A DNA stretch of 38,232 nt, from contig NZ_HF571038.1 in NCBI RefSeq assembly GCF_001046875.1, positions 1,263,044 to 1,301,275 of the forward strand, given 5' to 3'. The first letter of the stretch is position 1. Each line of letters opens with the position of its first letter. The notes beneath the pieces were generated by a model, which was not told where the DNA came from, did not search any database, and saw nothing but the letters and a program-made list of their open reading frames with translations. Of this stretch, positions 15,703 to 23,264 are shown one piece after another. Both the position numbers and the translations under genes were made by a program. This DNA comes from Nostocoides jenkinsii Ben 74. Its GTDB lineage: Bacteria; Actinomycetota; Actinomycetes; Actinomycetales; Dermatophilaceae.

Positions 15703-15777
15703 CTCAGCACAGGGTAGTCAACTGCGGACACCTTGCAAGGTGTCCGCAGTTGACTAAGTGCTGCTAGCAGAAGTTCG
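15700..15777. repeat. Palindromic intergenic element, copy 2 (inverted relative to copy 1)
   Basis: A perfect 42-bp palindrome spans 15715-15756. Aligned in inverse orientation to 7099-7187, the left flank (CCTAACTCAGCACAGGG) matches the reverse complement of copy 1's right flank with a 5-nt deletion, and the right flank (TAAGTGCTGCTAGCAGAAGTT) matches copy 1's first palindrome. The central arm differs by a compensated pair (GTGG/CCAC in copy 1, GCGG/CCGC here), so base pairing is conserved. It lies between a plus-strand pseudogene and a minus-strand gene, and its first bases include the pseudogene's stop codon. Confidence 0.85.
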
Positions 15778-15794
15778 GAGGGGCTGGGAGGGGG

Positions 15795-16205
15795 CTACTC
15801 GGCCGGGGTGCCGGCGATGTTGACGTGCCAGAGGATGCCGAACTTGTCGGCGAGCATGCCGTAGTCGTCGCCCCACATCTGGCGCTCCAGCGGCATCACG
15901 ACCTGGCCGCCATCGGCGAGGGCGTCCCAGTAGCCGCGGAGCGCGTCGCTGTCGTCGCCGGAGATGCTGATCTGCAGGTTGTTGCCGACGGCGTGGGGCG
16001 CGCCCATGCCCTCGAAGGTGTCGCTGGCGAAGATGTGGAACCCGGCGGGGGTCTCGAGGTTGGAGTGCATGATCCCGTCGGCGTCCATCCCGGCGTCGCG
16101 GAAGGTCATCGACTGGACCTCGCCGCCAAGCGCCGCGGCATAGAACGCCATTGCCTCAGCACAGTTGCCGGGGAAGGTGATGTAGGGGTTGAGCTGCTGA
16201 GCCAC
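15795..16205 (-). CDS. VOC-family protein, PhnB-like
   Basis: The 136-residue product starts VAQQLNPYITFPGNCAEAMA, then FYAAALGGEV, and ends GMLADKFGILWHVNI, the pattern of PhnB/3-demethylubiquinone-methyltransferase-like VOC proteins. These are often annotated as glyoxalase-like with unknown substrate. The GTG at 16205 has AAGGAG about 6 nt upstream, favouring it over the longer in-frame start. Family members lack a demonstrated methyltransferase activity, so only the fold is called. Confidence 0.88.
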   Translation of the reverse strand: MAQQLNPYITFPGNCAEAMAFYAAALGGEVQSMTFRDAGMDADGIMHSNLETPAGFHIFASDTFEGMGAPHAVGNNLQISISGDDSDALRGYWDALADGGQVVMPLERQMWGDDYGMLADKFGILWHVNIAGTPAE

Positions 16206-16278
16206 GTCTCTCCTTGACAGTGTTGATGCCGGCCGCGGGCGGGCGGCAGGCGCCAACGGTAGCGCGCCGCCGCGGAGG

Positions 16279-17793
16279 CTACTGATAGCTGATGAAGGAC
16301 GGGGTCGGCTGCACCGTCGCGACCGTCTCCGCGACGGTGAGCATCGGGCTGTCCTCGTCCTCGAAGTTCTTCCAGCCCAAATAGATTCGCGGACTCAAAT
16401 CCTCACGTATGACGTTCCACGTCGCCTGCTTCTGCGGCTGGCTCCCGGAGCCGTCAACGTGGACGACGACCTGGAGTTCGTCGTGGTCGAGGTCGAGCTG
16501 GTCGCGATCGCGGATCATCTGCAGTTGGAATTGGTGCAGCGTCAAGATCTTGGGGGGCAAGTTGTGCTGCCGCACGAGGTCCGCCAACCAGGCAGCGACG
16601 CGGTTGACCTCCTCGATCTCGACGTGGCCGATGCGGGTCAGCGGGCGCTCGCCGGGCAGGAGCTTCCATTCCGGGTCGATCGCGAGCCCGACCCACGGGT
16701 GGGTGAGGAGATCGGCATACTTCTTAGCCTGGTCGAGCAGGTCCGCATTGCCGGGCTGCAGGTCGAGGACGCAGTAGATGCCGCTGTGCTCGGCGACCTC
16801 GATCCAGGGCAGGAGATCGGCGGGATCGGTTGGGGCGGAATAGGTCCCGTCGGCCCCAGGGGCGGCGGCAGCGACAGTGGCGATTAATTCGAAGGCGGGG
16901 AAGACGGCGTCGCTCTCGAGGACCGTGCGGTACTCCTGCGTAAGCGCCGTCACCCGGGCCACCGACGCCTGGGCGTCTTGCTCCCCGAGCATGCCGAGGC
17001 TGGGGGTCAGCGGACTGCCATACAGCGCGATCATCCGGCGACGGTGCAGCGGCAGGATGCCCCCGTCGGGCAGCAGCGGGACCGTTCGGACCGTGCGCAC
17101 GCGCCGGGCCAGGCGTTTGACGTCGGTGAAGCGTGTGCCGACCCCCAAAACCGTCGCCGTCGGCGCCTCGCGCAATCCGGCGATCGTCTTGACACTGCGC
17201 CGCGGGTCGCCACCCGGTGCCGACAGCAGGGTCGCTCCGGCCGCCGCCACCAGCGTTGCGAGCGGCTCGGGCAGCTCGTCACCGGTCGTCAGCACGACGG
17301 TCGATCCCGTGCGCTTCGCCGGGAAGCCCGCGAGCAGTTCGCCCTGGTCTCCTCCCGGGGAGAGCAAGGGCCGATCCCCGATCTGAGCGGCCCCCGCCGT
17401 GAAGTCGACGACCGCCCGCACCCGCAGGCGGTCGAGTTCGGCGCGCAGGGGCGCCCCGCCCGGGAGGAGCGGGACGCCCATCGCTCGCGCCTGGGCGACC
17501 GCGGCGGCGAACTGGGGCGACCCGGGATCGGCGACCACGACGACATCGGCGGTGGAAAAGAGGGCGCGGCTCGCGGCATACGGGGCCGTTGGGGAGGTGA
17601 GTTTGGTGAGCGTATGGACGCGCCCCGTGGACACGGTCACCGCGGCGGTGCCGGAGCCACGCCCGAGGTCGCCGGTCACGTCGTGGCGTTGGTTGCTCAG
17701 TAGGATCGCGCCGGCCACGGCGGTGCCCCCGCCGGCCGCGATCCCGGCCAGCGCCGTGCGTCGCGATAGTGCTGCCTCTGACCCCTGCGCCAT
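16279..17793 (-). CDS. Secreted or membrane-anchored CWB2-like protein, function unknown
   Basis: The 504-residue product begins MAQGSEAALSRRTALAGIAA. The SRR followed by a hydrophobic run (residues 10-35) fits a Tat or Sec signal. Residues 60-190 (VHTLTKLTSPTAPYAASRAL, ADVVVVADPGSPQFAAAVAQ, PLLPGG) resemble a cell-wall-binding repeat 2 domain. The C-terminal half (ELIATVAAAAPGADG, IYCVLDLQPGNADLLDQAKK, PWVGLAIDPEWKLLPGE, LHQFQLQMIRDRDQLDLDHD) looks like a TIM-barrel hydrolase-type domain with acidic strand ends. The start at 17793 is the first Met that exposes the signal sequence. It is divergent from the cyclase-like gene 55 bp away. The enzymatic role is unproven. Confidence 0.75.
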   Translation of the reverse strand: MAQGSEAALSRRTALAGIAAGGGTAVAGAILLSNQRHDVTGDLGRGSGTAAVTVSTGRVHTLTKLTSPTAPYAASRALFSTADVVVVADPGSPQFAAAVAQARAMGVPLLPGGAPLRAELDRLRVRAVVDFTAGAAQIGDRPLLSPGGDQGELLAGFPAKRTGSTVVLTTGDELPEPLATLVAAAGATLLSAPGGDPRRSVKTIAGLREAPTATVLGVGTRFTDVKRLARRVRTVRTVPLLPDGGILPLHRRRMIALYGSPLTPSLGMLGEQDAQASVARVTALTQEYRTVLESDAVFPAFELIATVAAAAPGADGTYSAPTDPADLLPWIEVAEHSGIYCVLDLQPGNADLLDQAKKYADLLTHPWVGLAIDPEWKLLPGERPLTRIGHVEIEEVNRVAAWLADLVRQHNLPPKILTLHQFQLQMIRDRDQLDLDHDELQVVVHVDGSGSQPQKQATWNVIREDLSPRIYLGWKNFEDEDSPMLTVAETVATVQPTPSFISYQ

Positions 17794-17835
17794 GCCCTCA
17801 CCGTATGCCGCGGCCCGGCTGTCGGTGGTCATCCT

Positions 17836-17841
17836 TAGGCT
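17836..17841 (+). promoter_or_regulatory. Leaderless -10 for the cyclase-like gene
   Basis: TAGGCT (TANNNT) is followed by 7 nt and the ATG at 17849; no ribosome-binding site is present. Confidence 0.45.
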
Positions 17842-17848
17842 CGGGTCC

Positions 17849-18820
17849 ATGGAGATGTTGAGTCGTGAGGCGGTGGATCGGGCCCGGGCCTTCGTCGGTG
17901 AGCATGGTCGGCCGCTGGAGCGGGCCCGGTTCGCGCAGGTCGTCGACGGTGGACCTCTGGAGCCTGTCGTCGAGGAGTTGACGGCCTTTCGGGCCGATGG
18001 TGGCGGGTTCGGCGGGGCGCTGGAGCCGGACGCACGCACTCCCGAGGCGAGCGTCCTGGCGGCGCTCACCGCCCTCGACATCCTCCGTATGCACGGTGCC
18101 CCCGGCGATCACCCGCTCGTCGCCGAGATCTGTGGCTGGCTCGCCGACCATGCCGAAGCAGATCCGCTCGGGCGAGTTGTCTGGCCGTTCCTGCCGCCGG
18201 CCGCGCAGTCGTCACCGCACGCACCCTGGTGGGACCAGGCCGAGGCCGGGCAGCTCGCGGAGACCTTCGCCGGCTTCCTGGCGAACCCCGGCCTCGCGCT
18301 CACTGCCCACCTTTTTCGGTATGCCGCGGCCGCCCCCGCCGAGGCTGCCCGCGCAGGCGTCGACCAGGCTCTGCTGGACGCCCTGTCCGAGCAGGCGCTG
18401 CTGCTCGCGGTCACCGGATTTCCGGCGGAGGAGGTGAACGCGCACGACGCCGCGGCACATCTGGTCGGCGAGATGGCCGTGCCGTCGGGCGTTCGCGAGT
18501 CATGGCGGACCTATCTGGAATCCTTTCTGCCGCAACGGATCATGCAACGAGAGGAGGAGTTCGCGGCATACGGCATCCATCCCCTGTGGATCGCACCGAC
18601 ACCCGACCACCCGCTCGCCGAGCTGGTTCGCCCGCAGATCGACCTGGCCGCGGACCAGGTGATCGCGAGCCAACGGCCCGACGGCTCGTGGGAGCCGTTC
18701 TGGGATTGGGGTGGGTGGTTCCCCGACGACTGGGCGGTGGCGCGGCGCGAGTGGCAGGGGTCACTGGTCGTGCGCAATGTGGCGGCGCTGACGGCCTGGG
18801 GGCGCGTCGAACCGGCGTAA
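17849..18820 (+). CDS. Prenyltransferase/squalene-cyclase-like alpha-toroid protein
   Basis: The 323-residue soluble protein starts MEMLSREAVDRARAFVGEHG and is almost all helical. Repeats typical of the alpha/alpha toroid are visible: DGGGFGGALEPDARTPEASV near residues 50-69 and SQRPDGSWEPFWDWGGWF near residues 272-289, the latter a QW-like motif. Members of this loose family appear next to many functions. Without the DxDD or DxD motifs of terpene cyclases, a cyclase activity is not claimed. It is divergent from the CWB2-like gene; the start is set by a leaderless -10. Confidence 0.8.
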   Translation: MEMLSREAVDRARAFVGEHGRPLERARFAQVVDGGPLEPVVEELTAFRADGGGFGGALEPDARTPEASVLAALTALDILRMHGAPGDHPLVAEICGWLADHAEADPLGRVVWPFLPPAAQSSPHAPWWDQAEAGQLAETFAGFLANPGLALTAHLFRYAAAAPAEAARAGVDQALLDALSEQALLLAVTGFPAEEVNAHDAAAHLVGEMAVPSGVRESWRTYLESFLPQRIMQREEEFAAYGIHPLWIAPTPDHPLAELVRPQIDLAADQVIASQRPDGSWEPFWDWGGWFPDDWAVARREWQGSLVVRNVAALTAWGRVEPA

Positions 18821-18900
18821 TGGCTCGGGGTCCACGCCGACGGCACCCGGGTCGAGCACCTTCGTCGTGCGGGCGACCGACACCCCTAAATAACTCCGGC

Positions 18901-19346
18901 ACCCAGTCGTTGGTGGCGGTCATTGGCACGGATCGGGCGGCAGCCGTCGCGGAGATGCTCGCGCAACTGAACGCGCGACGCGCCGCCATCGGCGTGCCGC
19001 TGCTGACCTTGTCGGCGTCCCTGTCCGACATGGCGGAGAACTGGTCCGACCATTTGGCCGCCCAGGGCGGCAGCCTGGTTCACCAGAGCCCATTGCCGGC
19101 CGGGGTCTATGGCGAAACCTCTCTGCCACCCGCAATTCCAGCGCCCCGACGAGCAGCCCAGCCGTCGTCGGAGACAAGCTCACCAGCGGTTGGCTCAGCG
19201 AGAAGCGTTCCTATGCCGAGTGGGCGGCACTCAAGCGCGACTTGCCCATGTCTAGGTTCGCGGGGCGCGCGAAGAAAATGGCTGGTCAGAGAGGGTGTGG
19301 CATACCCGTGGAGGTACCATCGACTCGAATCTTCAACCGGGAGTAG
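18901..19346 (+). pseudogene. CAP/SCP-domain protein remnant with a frameshift
   Basis: One frame reads AAAVAEMLAQLNARRAAIGV, then PLLTLSASLSDMAENWSDHL and LVHQSPLPAGVYGE, the helix, His and G-E-N region of a CAP (SCP/PR-1) domain. At GGCGAAACC (19111-19119) the expected Asn of GEN is lost. One extra A would give GGC-GAA-AAC and the next frame, NLSATRNSSAPTSSPAVVGD and GWLSEKRSYAEWAALKRD, to a stop at 19344-19346. No signal peptide or start codon is found upstream, so the 5' end is missing as well. The 3' end overlaps the operator and promoter of the CsoR-type gene. CAP proteins are normally secreted. Confidence 0.65.
19302..19317. promoter_or_regulatory. CsoR/CstR-type operator 1, overlapping a -10
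   Basis: ATACC, six bases, GGTAC. The right half overlaps TACCAT (19315-19320), a -10 hexamer 31 nt before the repressor ATG. The same layout (ATACC-N6-GGTAY) recurs at 19670-19685, after the gene. CsoR-family operators are known as G/C-rich inverted repeats with TACC/GGTA ends, which supports autoregulation. Confidence 0.6.
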
Positions 19347-19351
19347 CGCAG

Positions 19352-19612
19352 ATGGAACTCGACCCCACTCAACTTGAGGGCGTCGTCAAGCGGCTACGCC
19401 GTGCCGAGGGGCAAATCGGGGGTGTGATCAAGATGATCGAGGCCGGTCGGGACTGTCAGGACATCGTTACCCAGCTCGCCGCGGTCTCGAAGGCACTGGA
19501 CCGCGCCGGCTTCGCCGTCATCTCGGTCGGGCTCAAACAATGCCTGGTCAATCCCGAGGGGCAGCAGATGGACGTCGAGGCGCTGGAGAAGCTTTTCCTT
19601 TCGCTTGCGTGA
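19352..19612 (+). CDS. CsoR/RcnR/CstR-family (DUF156) transcriptional repressor, persulfide-sensor-like
   Basis: The 86-residue all-helical protein (MELDPTQLEGVVKRLRRAEG) is a DUF156 repressor. It has a Cys pair, C35 (GRDCQDIVTQL) and C64 (GLKQCLVN), separated by 29 residues as in CsoR and CstR. The His that completes the Cu(I) site four residues before the second Cys in CsoR is Gly60 here. Loss of this ligand with both Cys retained argues for a CstR-like thiol/persulfide sensor or another metal specificity rather than copper. GGGAG precedes the ATG by about 9 nt. Operators on both sides suggest it represses itself and something immediately downstream, but no rhodanese, sulfide oxidase or metal ATPase gene is adjacent. 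Confidence 0.85.
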   Translation: MELDPTQLEGVVKRLRRAEGQIGGVIKMIEAGRDCQDIVTQLAAVSKALDRAGFAVISVGLKQCLVNPEGQQMDVEALEKLFLSLA

Positions 19613-19669
19613 CCTCTGGTGGTGGGCCCGACGTGACGAGGGATACAGTCGGCAGGCTCTCGACGCGGC

Positions 19670-19685
19670 ATACCTAAGGGGGTAT
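19670..19685. promoter_or_regulatory. CsoR/CstR-type operator 2 with embedded -10
   Basis: ATACC, six bases, GGTAT, matching operator 1 in arm sequence and spacing. TATCGT (19683-19688) overlaps the right arm and has TANNNT form on the plus strand, so a repressed promoter reading rightwards is plausible. The left arm also contains part of a GTATGCCG octamer (19666-19673). Confidence 0.5.
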
Positions 19686-19694
19686 CGTTGGGAG

Positions 19695-19855
19695 CAGATC
19701 GAGAGCGGCTTCGGGAAGTTCCCTGGTCGCCCTGGATCACCGGTCCCAGTGCCCGACCGGAGTTTTCGGCGGGCCGACTCGACATCTTCCCTGACGATTG
19801 CTGACCTCCCCCTCGTGGTCGCCAGGAGCGAGTCGGCCCGCCGCCTCCTTTTTGC
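19695..19855 (+). other. Possible short repressor-controlled transcript or promoter relic
   Basis: Between operator 2 and a hairpin with a T5 tail there are about 160 bp. No reading frame here has a credible start. A frame from about 19691 to a TGA near 19798 (ending GRLDIFPDDC) lacks ATG/GTG, and its only TTG lies inside the -10. It could be a small RNA, or what remains after loss of a regulated gene. All of this is inference from the flanking signals. Confidence 0.25.
19768..19853 (+). terminator. Inverted repeat followed by T5
   Basis: Perfect 14-bp GC-rich arms lie at 19768-19781 and 19829-19842, with a 47-nt loop and TTTTT at 19849-19853. It is the only plus-strand hairpin in the window followed by a T-run. 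On the other strand it lies just after the lsr2 stop, so it may serve both directions. Confidence 0.5.
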
Positions 19856-19870
19856 AGGCGTATGCCGCGC

Positions 19871-20227
19871 TCAGCCTCGTCCGGCAGACGAAAGATAGAT
19901 CTCCATCAAGTCGGCCGGGATCCGGCCGCGGTTGCTGACCTCATGTCCGCGGCCGCGCAGCCACGACCGCGCCGCGCGAAGTTGCTCGGGATCGGCCCTC
20001 GTCGGCACCGTCGGGGTGGCGTGCGACGTGACCTGACGGCGACCGCTGACGCGCCGGCCCGCCTCGATGAACGGCCGGAAGATGGAACGCAATCGGGCAG
20101 CAGTGTCGGCGCCCAGGTCGATTTCGTAGTCGACCCCGTCGAGCGAGAACCGGACCGTGCCGCCGTCGTCAGTGATGTCTTGGCCGGTCACGTCGTCGAT
20201 GAGAACGATCTCTTGTCGCTGCGCCAT
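19871..20227 (-). CDS. lsr2: Lsr2 nucleoid-associated protein / xenogeneic silencer
   Basis: The 118-residue product MAQRQEIVLIDDVTGQDITD has the Lsr2 N-terminal oligomerisation domain (VRFSLDGVDYEIDLGADTAA) and the C-terminal DNA-binding domain ending GHEVSNRGRIPADLMEIY. The RGR loop there inserts into the minor groove of AT-rich DNA. CAGGAG lies 8 nt before the ATG. Lsr2 is the actinobacterial functional equivalent of H-NS, compacting DNA and silencing foreign genes. It follows the aminotransferase gene by 44 bp on the same strand. Many actinobacteria carry two lsr2 genes, so this may not be the only copy. Confidence 0.95.
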   Translation of the reverse strand: MAQRQEIVLIDDVTGQDITDDGGTVRFSLDGVDYEIDLGADTAARLRSIFRPFIEAGRRVSGRRQVTSHATPTVPTRADPEQLRAARSWLRGRGHEVSNRGRIPADLMEIYLSSAGRG

Positions 20228-20271
20228 CTGACTGCTCCTGTCGACGTCCGCGGAGGGGCGGGGGCTCGGGG

Positions 20272-21684
20272 TCAGCCGCGCAGGGCCTGGCCCAACTCCC
20301 GGAAGTGCTCGACCAGGGTGTCCATCTCGACGGCCGCATGGGCGAGCGAGACCAGCCACTGCTCGTCCAGTCCCGGCGGGGTCAGGATGCCGCGGTTGAC
20401 TCCCCATAGCCAGGACAACTCGGCCAGCTGGAAGTCGGTGGCCTTGTAGTCGCGGTAGTTGCGCACCGGCGTGGTGGACCAAGTGACGCAGCCCTTCACG
20501 CCCAGCGACACCGTGTGCGCGGGGAGCTGGAACTCGGCGATGATCCCGTCGATCTGGTCGAGCGTGCCGACGTTGATCTTCTCTGCCGCGTCGAGGGCGT
20601 CCTCGGTGCAGATGTCGTCGACGGCCTGCGCCGCCGCCATTACGAGCGGGTTGCCGTTGTAGGTGCCGAAGTGCGCCATCCGGCCGTCGACCACGACCTG
20701 CATGACCTCGTTGGTCCCGCCGAAGGCCGCCAGCGGAAGCCCGCCGCCGATGCTCTTGGCGAGCGTGATGAGGTCGGGCTTGACCCCGAGGCGCTGGGCG
20801 GCGCCAGCCGCACCGGCCGTCAGACCCGTCTTGACCTCGTCGAAGATCAGCAGCACGCCGTGCTGGTCACAGGCCGCGCGCACGCCGGCGAGGTAGCCCT
20901 CGTCCGGCAGCACGATCGCGAGGTTCTCGATGACCGGCTCCATGACGACAGCCGCGATCTCGGATCCGTGCTGCGCGAGGATCTCCCCGAGGCGCTCAAG
21001 GTTGTTGTAGGGCACCACATAAACGGTCCCGGCCTCGACGTCGAACGGGACGTCGGGGATGGGTGCGTCGCCGGGGCCGATGTCGGCGAGGGCGGGCTTC
21101 ACGGAAACCTGCATCGCGTCATACCCGCCGTGGTAGCCACCCTCGATCTTCACGATCGCCTTCCGGCGGGTGTAGGCGCGGGCAGCGCGGATGGCATACA
21201 TCAGCGACTCGGTGCCGGAGTTGGTGAAGCGCAGCATGTCGAGGCCGAAGCGCTTCTGGAAGCGCTCCGCGACCTCGGTGGCCGTCGGCGACGGGGTCAC
21301 GAAGAGCGTGCCGGTCGAGGTGAGGGCCTGCTGAACGCGTTCCACGACAACGGGATTGAGGTGACCGACGAGCATCGCGCCGAAGCCCATCGACAGGTCG
21401 AGCAACTGGCGACCGTCGACATCGGTGAGCCACGCGCCCCGCGCCGAGGCGATCGAGATGGGGTAGGGGTCCCAGTGCTGGAAGGACGACGTCACACCCA
21501 GCGGCAGCGACTTGCTGGCGCGGACATTGTGCTCGCCCGACTTGCCCGTCGAGGCGGTGAATCGGTCCCACTCGGCGGCGAGCAGGCGCGCCGCCTTGTC
21601 CTTGTCGATCGGGGCCGGGTTGAGCGGCATGACCCGGCGCGTCGCGGGGTCATTCTTGGGTATGGAGCTGCTCGGCTGGCTCAT
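20272..21684 (-). CDS. Class III PLP-dependent aminotransferase (GSA aminomutase-like)
   Basis: The 470-residue protein has the class III aminotransferase fold. SGTES near 157-161 binds PLP phosphate, GGYHGGYDA near 182-190 stacks the ring, FDEVKTG has D282 for the pyridine nitrogen, and K310 in LITLAKSIGGGLPLAAFGG is the Schiff-base Lys. The pattern resembles glutamate-1-semialdehyde aminomutase and related omega-aminotransferases, but an actinobacterial heme-pathway role is not supported, since no hem genes are nearby. GAGGAG precedes the ATG by 7 nt. No GTATGCCG octamer lies inside the gene. Substrate unknown. Confidence 0.9.
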   Translation of the reverse strand: MSQPSSSIPKNDPATRRVMPLNPAPIDKDKAARLLAAEWDRFTASTGKSGEHNVRASKSLPLGVTSSFQHWDPYPISIASARGAWLTDVDGRQLLDLSMGFGAMLVGHLNPVVVERVQQALTSTGTLFVTPSPTATEVAERFQKRFGLDMLRFTNSGTESLMYAIRAARAYTRRKAIVKIEGGYHGGYDAMQVSVKPALADIGPGDAPIPDVPFDVEAGTVYVVPYNNLERLGEILAQHGSEIAAVVMEPVIENLAIVLPDEGYLAGVRAACDQHGVLLIFDEVKTGLTAGAAGAAQRLGVKPDLITLAKSIGGGLPLAAFGGTNEVMQVVVDGRMAHFGTYNGNPLVMAAAQAVDDICTEDALDAAEKINVGTLDQIDGIIAEFQLPAHTVSLGVKGCVTWSTTPVRNYRDYKATDFQLAELSWLWGVNRGILTPPGLDEQWLVSLAHAAVEMDTLVEHFRELGQALRG

Positions 21685-21866
21685 TGTGCTCTCCTCACCC
21701 GGCGTCGTCGCCGGGGCTCATGATTGTCCGCCCCCATTGTTGCGTATCGGCGGCGCTTTGACTATTCCGCCACTGAATCCGTCGCTCTTTGGGTGCACAG
21801 GTGCGGAATCCGCGTTGAAAGAGGTCCGCGGCGGCGGTAGGCGATGGCGCCGAAGCGATGGAGGTC

Positions 21867-21951
21867 CACGTCACCCCTTTCCGACCACGTCACCCCGTTC
21901 CGCTCACGTCACCCCCTAGAGAGGGTGACGTGAGCGGAACGGGGTGACGTG
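21867..21951. repeat. Palindromic intergenic repeat, CACGTCACCCC family, 19-bp period
   Basis: CACGTCACCCC starts at 21867, 21886 and 21905, an exact 19-bp period. Its complement follows at 21923-21932 and 21941-21951, so 21886-21914 and 21923-21951 are perfect 29-bp inverted arms around an 8-nt loop. It ends 10 bp from the stop of the CoA-transferase gene on the minus strand, where it could terminate transcription, but no T-run follows. The rest of the 277-bp gap (21685-21866) holds the aminotransferase promoter region with repeats of GGATTC/GGAAT type and no reading frame. Confidence 0.8.
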
Positions 21952-21961
21952 AGCGCGCCGC

Positions 21962-23119
21962 TCACTGGCCGAGCCAGTCGGCGACCACCTCGGCGCGGTC
22001 GGCGCCGGTCGGGCGGGGAGGGCGCGGCATACGGGCAGGGGTGCGGGAGAAGCGGGGCGCTGGCGCGGCCTGGGTGACGCCGTCCACCTCGACGAGGGTC
22101 TCCCGAGCCTGCACATGCTCGTCGTATGCCGCGTCCGCCAGCCCCAGCACGGGCGTCACACAGGCGTCGGTCCCGGAGAACACGGCGGTCCACTCCTCCC
22201 GGGTTCGCTCGCCGAAGCGGGCGGCGATGGCGGACCGGAGGGTGGGCCAGCCGGCACGGTCATACTGCGCGGGAAGCGTCGAAGGGTCGAGCCCGAGTCC
22301 GGCGAGGAGCTGCGCATAGAACGCCGGCTCCAGCGCCCCGACGGCGATGAATCCCCCTCCGGCACACGGGTAGACGTCATAGAACGGCGCCGCGCCATCA
22401 AGGAGATTCGCGGCGGGCTCATCGCGCCACTGACCGCTCCCGCGCAACGCCCAGATCAACTGCATCAGGCTGGCGACGCCGTCGACCATCGCCGCATCGA
22501 CGACCTGACCGAGGCCCGAGCGCTCCCGCTCCCACAGGGCCGAGAGGATGCCCACGAGGCAGAGCATCGAGCCGCCGCCGAAGTCGCCGATGAGATTGAG
22601 TGGCACGGTCGGCGGCTGCCCCGGCCGGGCGATCGCCGCCAACGCCCCGGTCAGCGCGATGTAGTTGAGGTCGTGGCCCGCCTCCTGAGCCCGGGGACCG
22701 GTCTGACCCCAGCCGGTCATCCGCGCATAAACCAGGCGGGGATTGCGGGTGAGCAGGACGTCCGGCCCGAGCCCCAGCCGCTCCATCACCCCCGGGCGCA
22801 GCCCCTCGACGACGACATCGGCGGCATCGGCCAACCCGAGGGCGAGGTCGAGATCGGCCGCATCCTTCAGGTCCACCGACACCGAGCGGCGACCGCGCAA
22901 CAAGTGGTCGGGATGCGATCCGTGAACCGATAACGCGGTGGCGCCTCGCTCCAGCCGGACGACATCCGCGCCCAGGTCGGCCAGCATCATGCACGCGTGC
23001 GGGCCGGGTCCCAGGGAGGCGAACTCCAGCACCCGCAAGCCAGCCAGTGGTCCCGGCGCAGGAGTCGGGGAGAGGTCCGGCGAGGCAGTCGGGGAAGGTG
23101 TCGGCGTGACGCGTGTCAT
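21962..23119 (-). CDS. CaiB/BaiF family III CoA transferase, alpha-methylacyl-CoA racemase-like
   Basis: The 385-residue protein contains LAGLRVLEFASLGPGPHACM, the family N-terminal loop, then GADVVRLER. EAGHDLNYIALTGAL and LIGDFGGGSM contain the His and Asp of the racemase catalytic pair (H126/D156 in the mycobacterial MCR numbering, from memory). The acidic CoA-transferase Asp motif is therefore read as racemase type. The start at 23119 (MTRVTPTPSPTAS) has GGAG 6 nt upstream. TAGGAT at 23186-23181 on the minus strand is a likely -10, which excludes the longer start at 23182. It lies divergent from a thiolase, consistent with branched-chain fatty acid or cholesterol-side-chain-like beta-oxidation (inference). 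Confidence 0.88.
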   Translation of the reverse strand: MTRVTPTPSPTASPDLSPTPAPGPLAGLRVLEFASLGPGPHACMMLADLGADVVRLERGATALSVHGSHPDHLLRGRRSVSVDLKDAADLDLALGLADAADVVVEGLRPGVMERLGLGPDVLLTRNPRLVYARMTGWGQTGPRAQEAGHDLNYIALTGALAAIARPGQPPTVPLNLIGDFGGGSMLCLVGILSALWERERSGLGQVVDAAMVDGVASLMQLIWALRGSGQWRDEPAANLLDGAAPFYDVYPCAGGGFIAVGALEPAFYAQLLAGLGLDPSTLPAQYDRAGWPTLRSAIAARFGERTREEWTAVFSGTDACVTPVLGLADAAYDEHVQARETLVEVDGVTQAAPAPRFSRTPARMPRPPRPTGADRAEVVADWLGQ

Positions 23120-23264
23120 GTCAGCTCCGCCCGCCCAGGCATGGCTCCCGGGCGTCGAGTCGGGTGAGGATGGTGCCGTCATCCTAAGAACGCCGAAGTG
23201 CGTCGGTCAGCGCGCGCCAGGAGTGCCCGGGCCGCTGCCCGAGCCCCCAACCGGAAGGTGTCTC

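Noticed and set aside
16279-17793. Annotation as a sortase- or LPXTG-anchored cell-wall enzyme
   Set aside because: There is no C-terminal LPXTG or membrane tail; the protein ends in ATVQPTPSFISYQ.
17794-18081. N-terminal extension of the CWB2-like protein
   Set aside because: It would overlap the divergent cyclase-like gene and bury the signal sequence about 100 residues inside.
19688-19798. Peptide of about 36 residues starting at TTG after operator 2 (ending LDIFPDDC)
   Set aside because: The TTG lies inside the predicted -10, upstream of any transcript start, and no other start codon exists in the frame.
19605-19898. Small plus-strand protein after the CsoR-type gene
   Set aside because: No ribosome site, no recognisable domain, crosses a hairpin with T-run and overlaps lsr2 antisense.
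21867-21951. CRISPR array
   Set aside because: The 19-bp period has no variable spacers and the units fold into one large hairpin.
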